A DNA stretch of 64,000 nucleotides, from positions 310,001-374,000 of the forward strand of contig NZ_JAJEJV010000004.1 in the NCBI RefSeq assembly GCF_021390675.1. The letters run 5' to 3'. The notes under the pieces are model-generated. The model ran no database searches, was not told the DNA's origin, and worked only from the letters and a program-made list of their open reading frames with translations. The translations under genes were made by a program, and so were the position numbers. Shown one piece after another: positions 37,101 to 45,561 of the stretch; within the stretch, counting starts at the first letter, position 1; the number at the start of each line of letters is the position of its first letter. Origin of the DNA: Dyella sp. 2HG41-7. GTDB lineage: Bacteria > Pseudomonadota > Gammaproteobacteria > Xanthomonadales > Rhodanobacteraceae.

Positions 37101-37124
37101 ACGCCCGCGTTCAACCCAAGACGG
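37101..37124 (+). repeat. Array repeat copy 7 (degenerate, right end of array 1)
   Basis: ACGCCCGCGTTCAACCCAAG then ACGG: decayed copy 27 nt after the last array gene. Beyond it GC-rich chromosome resumes. Confidence 0.45.
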
Positions 37125-37222
37125 CCAGGCCGACCGAGGCCTGCTAAAAACTCTCCCAGAGCATTGTCGATTTCCGACCATCAGCTTCGTCGTCTAGGTA
37201 TCACAACCCCAAAGGTGCTCCC

Positions 37223-37594
37223 ATGAAATACCTAGGCCTTGCCTACTTCACCCCCGAAAAGTTCGCCGCGCTGGCGCCGGAAGAGCGCAAGAAGGTGGTG
37301 AGCCAATGCCCGGAATTGGACGAGAAGATGCGCGCCACCGGCAAGGTGCTGGTCTCCGCGTCACTGGGCGATCTGGACCACTGGAGGACGCTGCGTACGC
37401 GCGGCGGCAAGAAGCAGGTCAGCGATGGGCCTTACATCGAGTCGAAGGAAGTGGTGGGCGGCCTGTTCATCATCGAGGCGGATAGCCATGAGGAGGCGTT
37501 GCGCATCGCATCCATGCACCCGGCCGCCATGATCGGCGAAGAATGCGACTGGGCGGTCGAGCTTATCCCCATGGATTTTTACTTGGCGCAATGA
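37223..37594 (+). CDS. YciI-family (DGPF) protein
   Basis: 123 residues. KYLGLAYFTPEKFAALAPEE at the N-terminus, VSDGPYIESKEVVGGLFIIEAD in the middle and a C-terminal ELIPMDFYL match the YCII/DGPF group often encoded beside ECF sigma factors; no sigma factor is adjacent here. AAAGGTG lies upstream. Codon use returns to the GC-rich style after array 1. Function unknown. Confidence 0.88.
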   Translation: MKYLGLAYFTPEKFAALAPEERKKVVSQCPELDEKMRATGKVLVSASLGDLDHWRTLRTRGGKKQVSDGPYIESKEVVGGLFIIEADSHEEALRIASMHPAAMIGEECDWAVELIPMDFYLAQ

Positions 37595-37621
37595 AGGCCA
37601 GCTGCGCGCATGCGCGTTGGA

Positions 37622-37966
37622 TCAGTCGCGTCGCCATTTTCCGTAATTGCGCCATCCAAGTCGCCTAAACGAGACGCCTATGATCCAAGCCAGCGCAAAA
37701 CCGGCGATGGAGCCGATGACGACCATGAACATGGTGAAATCGTCGCTACGAAAAACAGGCTGCGATCCCGGCGGTAGATCGACGTTGGAAGCGGATAGTG
37801 GCGGAACTATGATAAAGATCGCCGCCGTTGCAAGTGCGCAAACAAAATTCCATATAAACGATTCCGAAGACGACATGATGGCGTCAGTGAAATAGTTGCA
37901 CACCGAAACGGTGACGGTTGCCGTCACCATGACCACGAAAAATACAAATAACCCAATAGAAACCAT
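37622..37966 (-). CDS. Small membrane protein, unknown function
   Basis: 114 residues with three hydrophobic helices (SIGLFVFFVVMVTATVTVSV; FVCALATAAIFIIVPP; FMVVIGSIAGFALAWIIG) and a basic Trp-rich tail. AGGAGG lies 8 nt before the ATG at 37966, fixing the start. No family recognised. It is convergent with the YciI gene. Confidence 0.7.
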   Translation of the reverse strand: MVSIGLFVFFVVMVTATVTVSVCNYFTDAIMSSSESFIWNFVCALATAAIFIIVPPLSASNVDLPPGSQPVFRSDDFTMFMVVIGSIAGFALAWIIGVSFRRLGWRNYGKWRRD

Positions 37967-38262
37967 ATGGCCTGCCTCCTGGCCTAAATGGCGGACCGGC
38001 ACACTTGAGCATGCTGCGCTCTTGCGACGGCAGATAGCAATGAGCAGTCGCGCTCACGCTTGTGGCGGCGATTGTCGAAAGCGCTACGCTCGTGTTTTGC
38101 AGTGTCGATCAAGGACACTTCAATTCGCGTGAAGGCGTTGGAAATTCGCGGCTCTGAGGCTTTGGGGAAAGCGGCGAACGCACGGCGCCTACGCAATTTC
38201 CAGCAAGCTATACGCCTCGCCCGACAGTTCGTCTCAGCGCTTTAGATAATGTCTGCGCCAAC

Positions 38263-39663
38263 TCAATGACTAATACGCTCCAACGCTTTTCCCTTTGTCG
38301 ACGGTCCAAACAATCCAATCGCTGCCATGCCCACCACCATCGCCACGGCGATAAAACTCGCCACGCCGAGTACGCCGCCGGCATTTAGAAAGTAAGCAAC
38401 GGCGAGGCCGGCGAAGGCGGCGGCGAGGCGGCTCCACGAGTAAACAAAGCCGATGGCGGTGGCGCGGATGCGGGTGGGATATAGCTCGGATTGGTAGCTG
38501 TGATACGCGTACGACATAACATTCGCCGAGAGCGTAAATACAACGCCGAATGCGATAAGCAGCGGCGGCCATGTGGTATTCGCAAAGGCGAGCATCGACA
38601 CGCCCATAACGAACAAACCGAGCACGATTTGCGTTTTTCGTTCCACGCGATCGGCGAAGAGCGTGCCGAGCAACGGGCCGAAAGGGTTGGCGATAGCGAT
38701 AATGAAGGAATATTCCAAGCTATGCGTCACGGTTATACCGCGCGCAATCAGCAAGCTCGGCACCCATGCGGCGAATCCGTAGAAGCCGATAACCTGCGCC
38801 GCATTGAAGACCGAAAGCATGATGGTCCGGCGTCGATACGGTGCCGAGAAAATTTCCTGAAACCGACCGGTGCCTGTTTCCGCCAACGCTTCCACGCGCG
38901 GCAGCGGCAGCGGTGCGCCTATTTCGGCTTCCACTTTCTTTTCGATGGCGGATGTAATGGCGTCTGCCTCTGCAATACGCCCATGCAGCGCCAACCAGCG
39001 CGGGCTTTCAGGGATGCGTCGTATCACAAACCACACGGCCACGGCGCTGACCGACCCAATCATGATCACCCAGCGCCAGCCATCCCATCCGAGTGGCTTC
39101 AACGGCACCAACAGCCATGCGAGCAACGCCACCACGGGAACCGCGCAAAACGTGACGAATTGATTGACCGAAAACGCGCGACCGCGTTCGGAGCTTGGCG
39201 TAAGTTCGGAGATATACGCATCGATGGTTACGAGCTGAACCGCGAATCCGACGCCGGCGGCGAAACGCCAAAAATTAAGCATTTCGCCCGTGCGTTGAAA
39301 CGCCATGATGCCGGTGCAGATCACGTACCACACCAGCGACCAGGTAAATACCGGACGCCGCCCGAAGCGATCCGCAATCTGCCCAAACACCACCACGCCT
39401 ACCCAAAGCCCGGCGAAGGTGCTGAATACAAACGTGCCGAACCCGGCGACGTCGATACCCGCGAGATGCGCGAACACACCCAGTGATGCGGGTGCGAACA
39501 AACCCGACTTGACCATGCCCGGCGCGACATAACCGGCGAAGAACAAATCGTAGAACTCGAATACGCCGCCGAGCGAGATCAGAACGATGATCGTCCAAAT
39601 CGTGCGCGATGGTGGCAGTCTGTCAAGGCGAGCGGCGATTTTGTTGGATTCGAATTCGGACAT
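38263..39663 (-). CDS. MFS transporter, metabolite:H+ symporter type
   Basis: 466 residues with 12 helices. LISLGGVFEFYDLFFAGYVAP is the first helix with the conserved Asp of the sugar/AAHS-type symporters, GQIADRFGRRPVF is motif A, ITSAIEKKVEAE is the central loop and RVERKTQ the repeated motif. Relatives carry sugars, organic acids or aromatic acids. The start at 39663 follows from family length; upstream in-frame codons run through the REP-like repeat. Confidence 0.87.
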   Translation of the reverse strand: MSEFESNKIAARLDRLPPSRTIWTIIVLISLGGVFEFYDLFFAGYVAPGMVKSGLFAPASLGVFAHLAGIDVAGFGTFVFSTFAGLWVGVVVFGQIADRFGRRPVFTWSLVWYVICTGIMAFQRTGEMLNFWRFAAGVGFAVQLVTIDAYISELTPSSERGRAFSVNQFVTFCAVPVVALLAWLLVPLKPLGWDGWRWVIMIGSVSAVAVWFVIRRIPESPRWLALHGRIAEADAITSAIEKKVEAEIGAPLPLPRVEALAETGTGRFQEIFSAPYRRRTIMLSVFNAAQVIGFYGFAAWVPSLLIARGITVTHSLEYSFIIAIANPFGPLLGTLFADRVERKTQIVLGLFVMGVSMLAFANTTWPPLLIAFGVVFTLSANVMSYAYHSYQSELYPTRIRATAIGFVYSWSRLAAAFAGLAVAYFLNAGGVLGVASFIAVAMVVGMAAIGLFGPSTKGKALERISH

Positions 39664-39724
39664 GGTGGTTTTGAATAAATCGGCCAAAGGTATTAATTCG
39701 ATGAGTCGCAGGCAGCTCTTTGCT

Positions 39725-39810
39725 CGTCGTCCCGGCGAAAGCCGGGACCCAGTGTCTTTCGCCATTCAGAAATGCAACGTCACTGGGTCCCGGCTTTCGC
39801 CGGGACGACG
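39725..39810. repeat. REP-like inverted pair (BIME-type)
   Basis: A 30-bp arm opening CGTCGTCCCGGCGAAAGCCG at 39725-39754 is repeated in perfect inverse at 39781-39810, with a 26-nt spacer. Each arm itself folds (CCCGGC/GCCGGG). A third partial copy (GGCCGGGACGACGATAAGG) follows at about 39835-39853. These are typical of the REP elements dispersed in gammaproteobacterial intergenic DNA. Confidence 0.85.
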
Positions 39811-40360
39811 ACAAGGTAACTTGGAAGCATGTCGGCCGGGACGACGATAAGGTAGTTTGAAAGATCGTGATCGGCTAAGAAAGCTCCCGCATGCTTGTCC
39901 GAAGCCTTCAGCGAATACGTGGTGTAGCGTTGCAACACCACATCAGCCAATTCGCTGACATCAAATCCGCGTCCGCTTACAGATAACCGATTCGCCTTTG
40001 TGCGAAGGTTCGTAAGTCGGGTGTGCCGCTGCGCTACAGATCCCGGCACACCCGACATGGGTGGAGTAGCGCGGATCGCCTGGGCAGCCACCCAAAGCGA
40101 TCCGCTGGCCACAACCAACTTAAACAAGAGAGAGTTGATCATGGTTATCCCCGATCATACGGCACGCTCGCACCCGCGAGCCCCCGCCACGCCGCGTTTT
40201 GTACTACTCCACCGCCGCTCATACTGGACGGCGTCGGGACTAAGTGAGCGCTTGCAGAGGTCTCAGTAAGAAAAACCCCTCTACATAGGCAGGATTTTTC
40301 CTGTAGCTCTTCGCGCCATGTGCAATGCATGGCGCGACCTACGCGTATGGACTAAAGCCG
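39811..40360. other. Non-coding region with structured leader of the XAC0095-type gene
   Basis: About 550 nt with no convincing gene. Within it are a perfect 13-bp inverted repeat (GTCGGGTGTGCCG, 40016-40028, with 40044-40056), a 9-bp hairpin (GCGGATCGC 40071-40079 with GCGATCCGC 40097-40105) and a 9-bp hairpin (CGCGCCATG 40312-40320 with CATGGCGCG 40328-40336) just before the start at 40361. A short frame from ATG 40141 (42 codons) has a purine-rich upstream stretch and could be a leader ORF. Confidence 0.45.
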
Positions 40361-40630
40361 ATGAAAAACTTTTTGCTCGATCTTCCTTCCGAGGGGGGCT
40401 ATGTGCTGTCCCAAGGCGACTACAACCAATTGTGCGAAGTGCGCGATCGATTGTTTTTAATGGCGCAGTTTGCGGGCGTGACGTCGGCGGACCCGAATGA
40501 TGGTTCCTTTGTGATGATTCGCCGCATGCCTTTGGGACATTTGTTTGCGGATTTGAGTTGTCAGATTCGTGAGGTGTTGAATGTTGTGGAGCACATCGCG
40601 CCGATTGCGAATCACTTGCAGCCGCACTGA
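40361..40630 (+). CDS. XAC0095-family small protein
   Basis: 89 residues: LDLPSEGGYVLSQGDYNQLCEVRDRLFLMAQ, read as two overlapping pieces, then FADLSCQIREVLNVVEHIA. The 'GyxLs--d---L-~-rd~L-~lsqL' pattern is that of the XAC0095 family restricted to Xanthomonadales, function unknown. The start at 40361 is chosen because family members begin a few residues before the L-P-x-x-G-Y-x-L motif. The conserved hairpin at 40312-40336 could regulate translation. Confidence 0.7.
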   Translation: MKNFLLDLPSEGGYVLSQGDYNQLCEVRDRLFLMAQFAGVTSADPNDGSFVMIRRMPLGHLFADLSCQIREVLNVVEHIAPIANHLQPH

Positions 40631-40642
40631 ACATGCTCTTGA

Positions 40643-40787
40643 CCGTCATTTCAGCGAAAGCTGGAATCCAGTGACTTCAAGCCAAAAAGACGCTGGATGA
40701 TTCGCTTCGCTCACCCCTTCGGGGCCGTCCCTTGGACGTTCTCCGCGCTGCGCGCTACGTCCAGCTTTCGCTGGAATAACGGTGAGG
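40643..40787. repeat. Second REP-like inverted element
   Basis: ACCGTCATTTCAGCGAAAGC at 40643-40662 is the inverse of a divergent copy ending GCTTTCGCTGGAATAACGGT at 40768-40787. The span between them contains GCTTCGCTCACCCCTTCGGG and other small hairpins. It differs from the 39.7-kb REP by sequence (TTTCAGCGAAAGCTGGAAT core). Confidence 0.7.
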
Positions 40788-41245
40788 TAATGCGAAAGAT
40801 TTCGATCAGCGCATCGCATGTGCGTGAATTCGCTGTTGCATATCGCACATTCAAAGTAGAGCTCGCACGACACCACCGTAAGCGTGCCGCAATATTCCAC
40901 TCAGTTATGTGATCGTGATTTATCAATCGATGCACGCAAAACCTGCGAAATGCGCGTTGTGGTCAAGCGAATTTCCAATGCGTGTTATGAAAAATAATGT
41001 TGAATTATTCGCGCACATCGCTTCGCAAGCGTCTCTAACGCGAGTTAACGCGCAACGTAAGCAAATCGAAAGCGTTTGATGTAGACGCTCTTCATTTTCG
41101 TATCACTGGCGTCAATGTAGAAAAACAACACGGCCCACTAAGCGCAGCAGGGGAGCGCGTAACACTTTGCAAGGGCCACCACGCGACCGAACCATGGAGA
41201 TTACACGCAAGGATGCCGACGGCGCGGCCCAAGGACCCCCAAGGC
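40788..41245. other. Intergenic region, no gene seen
   Basis: About 460 nt, AT-richer than its flanks around 40980-41050, which fits a promoter region for the glycosyltransferase gene. No specific site was identified. Confidence 0.4.
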
Positions 41246-42148
41246 ATGTATGACAAAACCAAAACCGACACAACATCGATAACCAACACCGCCCACAACA
41301 AAAAACCCGTAAAACAAGCCCCCGTAAGCGTGCTGGTACCTTGCTACCGATGCAAGGCGACCATCGATGAGGCCATCGCCTCCGCCGCCGCGCAAACCTT
41401 GCCGCCCGCCGAAGTGTTGATGGTGGAAGACGGCAGCAACGACGGAACGCTTGAAGCATTGCACCGCGTAGCCGCTTCCTATCCCGAAGGTTGGATCAAG
41501 GTGATTGCGCTGCCGAACAACGGCGGCCCATCGCGCGCACGCAATATCGCGTGGCAACACGCCAGGCAACCTTACGTTGCATTTCTCGATTCGGACGACA
41601 CCTGGGCGCCACGCAAGCTCGAATTGCAAATGGCGGCGTTGGAAGTGGACCCGTCCATCGCGCTGATCTCGCATCGCATGGTCATTAGCCCGCGGGGCAA
41701 AACGATTCCCGCGCCGCAAGGGTCCACGCATACGCGAACAATCGGACGAAGTCGCATGCTGTTCCACAATCCATTCCCTACGGCGTCGGTGGTGTTGCGC
41801 CGCGATCTGCCGTTTCGCTTTGACGAGAACGTTTGGTATTCGGAAGATTACCTGTTGTGGTCGCAGATTCTTTTTTCCGGCCATCGCTGCGCCAAACTCA
41901 ATCAGCTACTAGCGATTTGGAATGCGCGCGCGCCGGGTCAACACGGACTCAGCGACAATTTCACGGCGATTCACAGCGCGCGATGCCTGATGCGTCGTCG
42001 CCTGATGCGCGAAGGTTTTATCAATCCCGTCGAATATCTATTCGCACGCACCGTCGGCGCCTTCGCTCGCATAAAACGCATTTGGCGATTCAAACGGAAG
42101 AACGGGCGTGCGTTTCGAGCTTCAGCACCGCAGCCAAGCGTGAAATAG
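41246..42148 (+). CDS. Family 2 glycosyltransferase
   Basis: 300 residues. VSVLVPCYRCKATIDEAIAS opens the GT-A fold, VEDGSNDGT is the nucleotide-binding Asp motif and AFLDSDDTWAP is the DxD motif. Family 2 enzymes use nucleotide sugars to build cell-surface glycans. ATG 41213 is an alternative start. It stands outside any visible polysaccharide cluster. Confidence 0.88.
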   Translation: MYDKTKTDTTSITNTAHNKKPVKQAPVSVLVPCYRCKATIDEAIASAAAQTLPPAEVLMVEDGSNDGTLEALHRVAASYPEGWIKVIALPNNGGPSRARNIAWQHARQPYVAFLDSDDTWAPRKLELQMAALEVDPSIALISHRMVISPRGKTIPAPQGSTHTRTIGRSRMLFHNPFPTASVVLRRDLPFRFDENVWYSEDYLLWSQILFSGHRCAKLNQLLAIWNARAPGQHGLSDNFTAIHSARCLMRRRLMREGFINPVEYLFARTVGAFARIKRIWRFKRKNGRAFRASAPQPSVK

Positions 42149-42169
42149 ATTCGCGCCAGCCAACGTCGC

Positions 42170-42646
42170 TCAGGTCGCGGTATCCAGCGGCACCAACATG
42201 CCGCGCTTGAGCGTACTCAACGCCACCCTTGTCTGAAAACGACGCACGTTTGCGTTGTCCGCCACCATGCGCTGCATCAGCGCTTCGAAGTCGTCGACAT
42301 CGCGCGCGACCACAATCAACACATAATCACCGGCGCCGGTGACGTACCACGCTTCCTGTATGCAAGGCTCGGCGGCGATCCATTGCTTGAGGCTCGCCAG
42401 CAATTCCGGACGCTCTCGTTCCACTTCCACATCGACGATCATCGTCAACGGTCGTCCAACCAGCTTGGGATCGACGATCGCAACTTCGGCAAGGATGATG
42501 CCGTCCTCGCGTAATCGCACGATGCGTCGCTGCACCGCCGAGGCGGATAAGCCCACATCCGCGCCAATCAACTCGGCAGGACGGCGCGCATCCTTCTGCA
42601 GGATGGCCAGAATACGCCGATCTGTTTTGTCCAATTCTTCGGCCAT
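42170..42646 (-). CDS. Lrp/AsnC-family transcriptional regulator
   Basis: 158 residues. An N-terminal helix-turn-helix (LDKTDRRILAILQKDARRP, then VGLSASAVQRRIVRLREDG) is followed by the RAM ligand-binding domain (CIQEAWYVTGAGDYVLIVVA). These regulators respond to amino acids. It is convergent with the glycosyltransferase and divergent from the GST gene, which it may control. Confidence 0.93.
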   Translation of the reverse strand: MAEELDKTDRRILAILQKDARRPAELIGADVGLSASAVQRRIVRLREDGIILAEVAIVDPKLVGRPLTMIVDVEVERERPELLASLKQWIAAEPCIQEAWYVTGAGDYVLIVVARDVDDFEALMQRMVADNANVRRFQTRVALSTLKRGMLVPLDTAT

Positions 42647-42767
42647 AAGCGCGCGAAATCACCGCAAGACAGGAAAAAGCAGCGTTACATCACACAAAGA
42701 CGCGGGCTGGCCGCGTGGGCGGACTCTAGCATAGCCGTCACCCCAAACAATCCAGCGCAACCCATTT

Positions 42768-43433
42768 ATGAAGCTGCTTTATCAGTCGCACTCGCCGTAC
42801 GCGCGCAAAGTGCTCGTGTTCGCCTACGAAACCGCACTCGTCGATCGCATCGAGGTCATCCATCAAGAGACCAGCCCCGTACAACGCAACGAGGTGGTGT
42901 TTGCGCTCAATCCGCTCGGCAAAGTTCCCGTGCTGGTGACCGACGACCAGACGGTGTTGTTCGATTCCAGCGTGATCTGCGAATTCCTCGACGGCTTGCA
43001 CGATGGCCCCAAACTTATTCCCTCGTCGCCCACACTTCGCTACCGCGCCTTACTGCATCAAGCCGTCGCCATGGGAATGGCCGACGCCGGCATTGCGGCG
43101 CGTTGGGAATCCGAACGTCGGCCTGCCGCGACGCGATGGCAGCCTTTGCTTGACGGCCATCTGCAGAAAGTCGTCGCCGCCTGCGATTACTTGGAAACGC
43201 AGATTGTCGACGACGACACGGTAGACATCGGCACTATCGCGATCGCTACCGCGCTCAGCTGGATCGAATTTCGCAACACCCACAATTTCCACGAGGGGCA
43301 TCCGCGACTTTCCGCGTGGTATCGCCGATTTTGCGCACGACCTTCGATGATGGCGACGCCGCTCTTCGGCAATACCGTCGATCAACCCACCTCCATTGAC
43401 GCGGGAGCTGCGCATGCGGTCGCCGTGGGTTGA
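42768..43433 (+). CDS. Glutathione S-transferase family protein
   Basis: 221 residues. A thioredoxin-like N-domain (KLLYQSHSPYARKVLVFAYE with the catalytic Ser region SHSPYARK; NPLGKVPVLVTDDQTVLFDSSVICEFLD with the cis-Pro and glutathione-binding DSSVI) is followed by an all-helical C-domain. It is 121 nt from the divergent Lrp-type regulator. Confidence 0.92.
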   Translation: MKLLYQSHSPYARKVLVFAYETALVDRIEVIHQETSPVQRNEVVFALNPLGKVPVLVTDDQTVLFDSSVICEFLDGLHDGPKLIPSSPTLRYRALLHQAVAMGMADAGIAARWESERRPAATRWQPLLDGHLQKVVAACDYLETQIVDDDTVDIGTIAIATALSWIEFRNTHNFHEGHPRLSAWYRRFCARPSMMATPLFGNTVDQPTSIDAGAAHAVAVG

Positions 43434-43629
43434 TCTGCTGCGCTTGCACGGCTACATCATCGACCCAAGGCCACGGCGCAAAGCGATAACGCTTCCAACC
43501 AAACGCCACGCAGACGATGCGTCTCATACTCTCGCGAAGCGCGTGGCTACGTCCCTACGACTGTGCCTTGGCATCGGCGATGGGTTGGTGCGTTCGCAAT
43601 AAGCGCTTCGGTTGCAAAGTTCGAATCCG

Positions 43630-45123
43630 TTACCGGGCAACTGCCGCAGGGCCGTGCGTGCGACTAAGCAACCAGGGCAGGGTAACCGCAAGCAAATAGA
43701 ACTTGGACGCGAAAAACTTGTTGTCCAAATATCTGTGATGCGCATCCAGCCAAGACGTCGCGCCGGGCATCACATCGCGCGCCTGTTCGGCAAAGGCATA
43801 AACCTGGTCATAGCGCCGGCTGGCCAGGCCGCGCAGATCGAACCGGAAACATCCTTTCGTCTGCACATAGGGCAAGCCCTCAAAATGCTGCGCGATATAT
43901 TTGCGCATCAGCACTTTGTTTACGCTACCTGGCCCAATCAAATCGGCATCGGGAACATGATGAAAAATCCAATCCCGCAACCGTTCGTCGCAATAAGGAA
44001 ACGTAAGCCGTAGCGACATCGCCTTGGCGATATACATGCATTTGGCGAGCTGGCCCGATTCCACGATGGTGAGCGCAATGCGACGCTCCCCTTCCTGCGA
44101 GCGCGCGGCATCGATATCGGATCGAAATGGTTTGAGACGATCGCGCGAACGATCTGCAATCTTGCAACCGAACAAAGCATCCACTTCGGTGTCGCTGAAA
44201 CGCGAGCCGGGGAAAAACCGCTCGAAAGCATTCATCTGCAGCGTCGAGAGCACAAAGCAGAACTTGAAGTTGTTGCGCGCTAGCGGCGACGTAAAAAGCG
44301 CCTTCGGCAAACGGATGCCACGCGCCAACAGCGCAAGCATGCGCTCCCGGGCGTGCAAGGGCGCGCCGAAATATTCGTCTGCGCCGAGACCGTCGATAAT
44401 GCCGTCGCCACGTCGCGCCCTAACTTCCGTCGCCAGATCGACATAAGAAAGCGTCGCAAAATCGGCGGTTAACAAAGGTATGCGCGGAACAAGCGCGAGA
44501 TAGCGGTCATAGGCGCGCTCCGGATCGCAGACCAGCGCCTCGTGACGCAAGCCAAATTTCTTCGCAACTATCTGCGCCGATGGCACTTCGTTTTCTTCAG
44601 GACCGCCAAGATAGGTAAAGCACGCCGTATCGGGACGCGTCTCCGCCAACGCGATCGCCAACACGGTGGAATCCTTGCCGCCGCTCTGAAACAGCCACGG
44701 CGCGCGCATGTTTGCCGTCGCGCGGGAAATTGCGTCGCACAGCAGGCGGTGATACGTATCGAGCAATTGTTTGTCGCTAATCGATCCTGGCAACGGACGG
44801 GCAGGCGCTTTCGCGGACTGAAATTCATAGTGATACAGCGGTTCGCTATGCATATCCTGCGTCGGATCGAAGCCCGTGCCCGCCAGCTTCACGTTCTGAA
44901 AAATGGAGTGCGGTGGATACACGAACGACAGACGCATCAAGTCGGCGAGCGACACCGGATCGATCGGGAGATCACCGCCGCGCAATCGGTCGAGCGGCGA
45001 GAAATCGATATCGCGCAGATAAGGCGAGGTGTTGATCTGAAAATTCGACGGAGCGGACGCTCCCGAGTGCAGCGGAAATCCCGCTGCCGGCGTGGCGCTT
45101 TCGTCGATGTTGGACTCTCTCAT
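43630..45123 (-). CDS. Asparagine-synthase-like PP-loop protein without glutaminase domain
   Basis: 497 residues. The adenylation PP-loop SGGKDST (in FQSGGKDSTVLAIAL) and the downstream GLGADEYFG motif match the synthetase domain of asparagine synthase B. The N-terminal Cys-nucleophile amidotransferase domain is absent, replaced by about 120 residues of unrelated sequence. It therefore probably uses ammonia or another nucleophile, or forms a beta-lactam- or lasso-cyclase-like amide bond. GAGGG lies 9 nt before the ATG. No precursor peptide was seen next to it. Confidence 0.85.
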   Translation of the reverse strand: MRESNIDESATPAAGFPLHSGASAPSNFQINTSPYLRDIDFSPLDRLRGGDLPIDPVSLADLMRLSFVYPPHSIFQNVKLAGTGFDPTQDMHSEPLYHYEFQSAKAPARPLPGSISDKQLLDTYHRLLCDAISRATANMRAPWLFQSGGKDSTVLAIALAETRPDTACFTYLGGPEENEVPSAQIVAKKFGLRHEALVCDPERAYDRYLALVPRIPLLTADFATLSYVDLATEVRARRGDGIIDGLGADEYFGAPLHARERMLALLARGIRLPKALFTSPLARNNFKFCFVLSTLQMNAFERFFPGSRFSDTEVDALFGCKIADRSRDRLKPFRSDIDAARSQEGERRIALTIVESGQLAKCMYIAKAMSLRLTFPYCDERLRDWIFHHVPDADLIGPGSVNKVLMRKYIAQHFEGLPYVQTKGCFRFDLRGLASRRYDQVYAFAEQARDVMPGATSWLDAHHRYLDNKFFASKFYLLAVTLPWLLSRTHGPAAVAR

Positions 45124-45561
45124 GACTCGAAACCCTCGACCGCGTTCTCGTTTGTCTTCGTGGCTGCGCGGCAGGTTGCAATCACGCAGCGTTCGATTCA
45201 GTCGTGCATGAGAGGGTCACGCCGCTGCGCGCTTATGTTGCTTTGCGCAATTCATGAGAGTTGGCGTTGGTGAAGCACGAGCACGCCCGGTCACGCGAAG
45301 GAGCGTAGCCGACACAATGTTTACGTGAGAGCAAAGTCCGGTGACGCAGCGATGGCGCGCTTGCTGTAGCTTGCTGATTTACGAAGGATTGCTTGTGCGT
45401 CCTGACGCAACGTATGCCGACCGACACATTGCGGGTGACCGCGATGTGTCAGTACAAATGATGCAGATCGAAGCGCTGCGGTCATGTAAACCCCAAAGCC
45501 AAGCTCTACCATTCATCGCGTCGTCATCGAAGCCATTTGCTTTGTAAGGGAGTGCAAGGCT
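45124..45561. other. Intergenic region, no gene seen
   Basis: 438 nt between two divergently transcribed genes, so it should hold both promoters. No gene-like frame, repeat or hairpin was recognised. Confidence 0.4.

Noticed and set aside
39780-40142. Minus-strand 120-codon frame with a signal-like start (MINSLLFKLVVASGSLW) and GGGGA upstream
   Set aside because: Its C-terminus (VVPAKAGTQ) is translated REP sequence and its middle crosses the two hairpins; no family pattern.
43600-43640. tRNA-like GTTCGAATCC
   Set aside because: No acceptor stem or anticodon arm can be paired around it.
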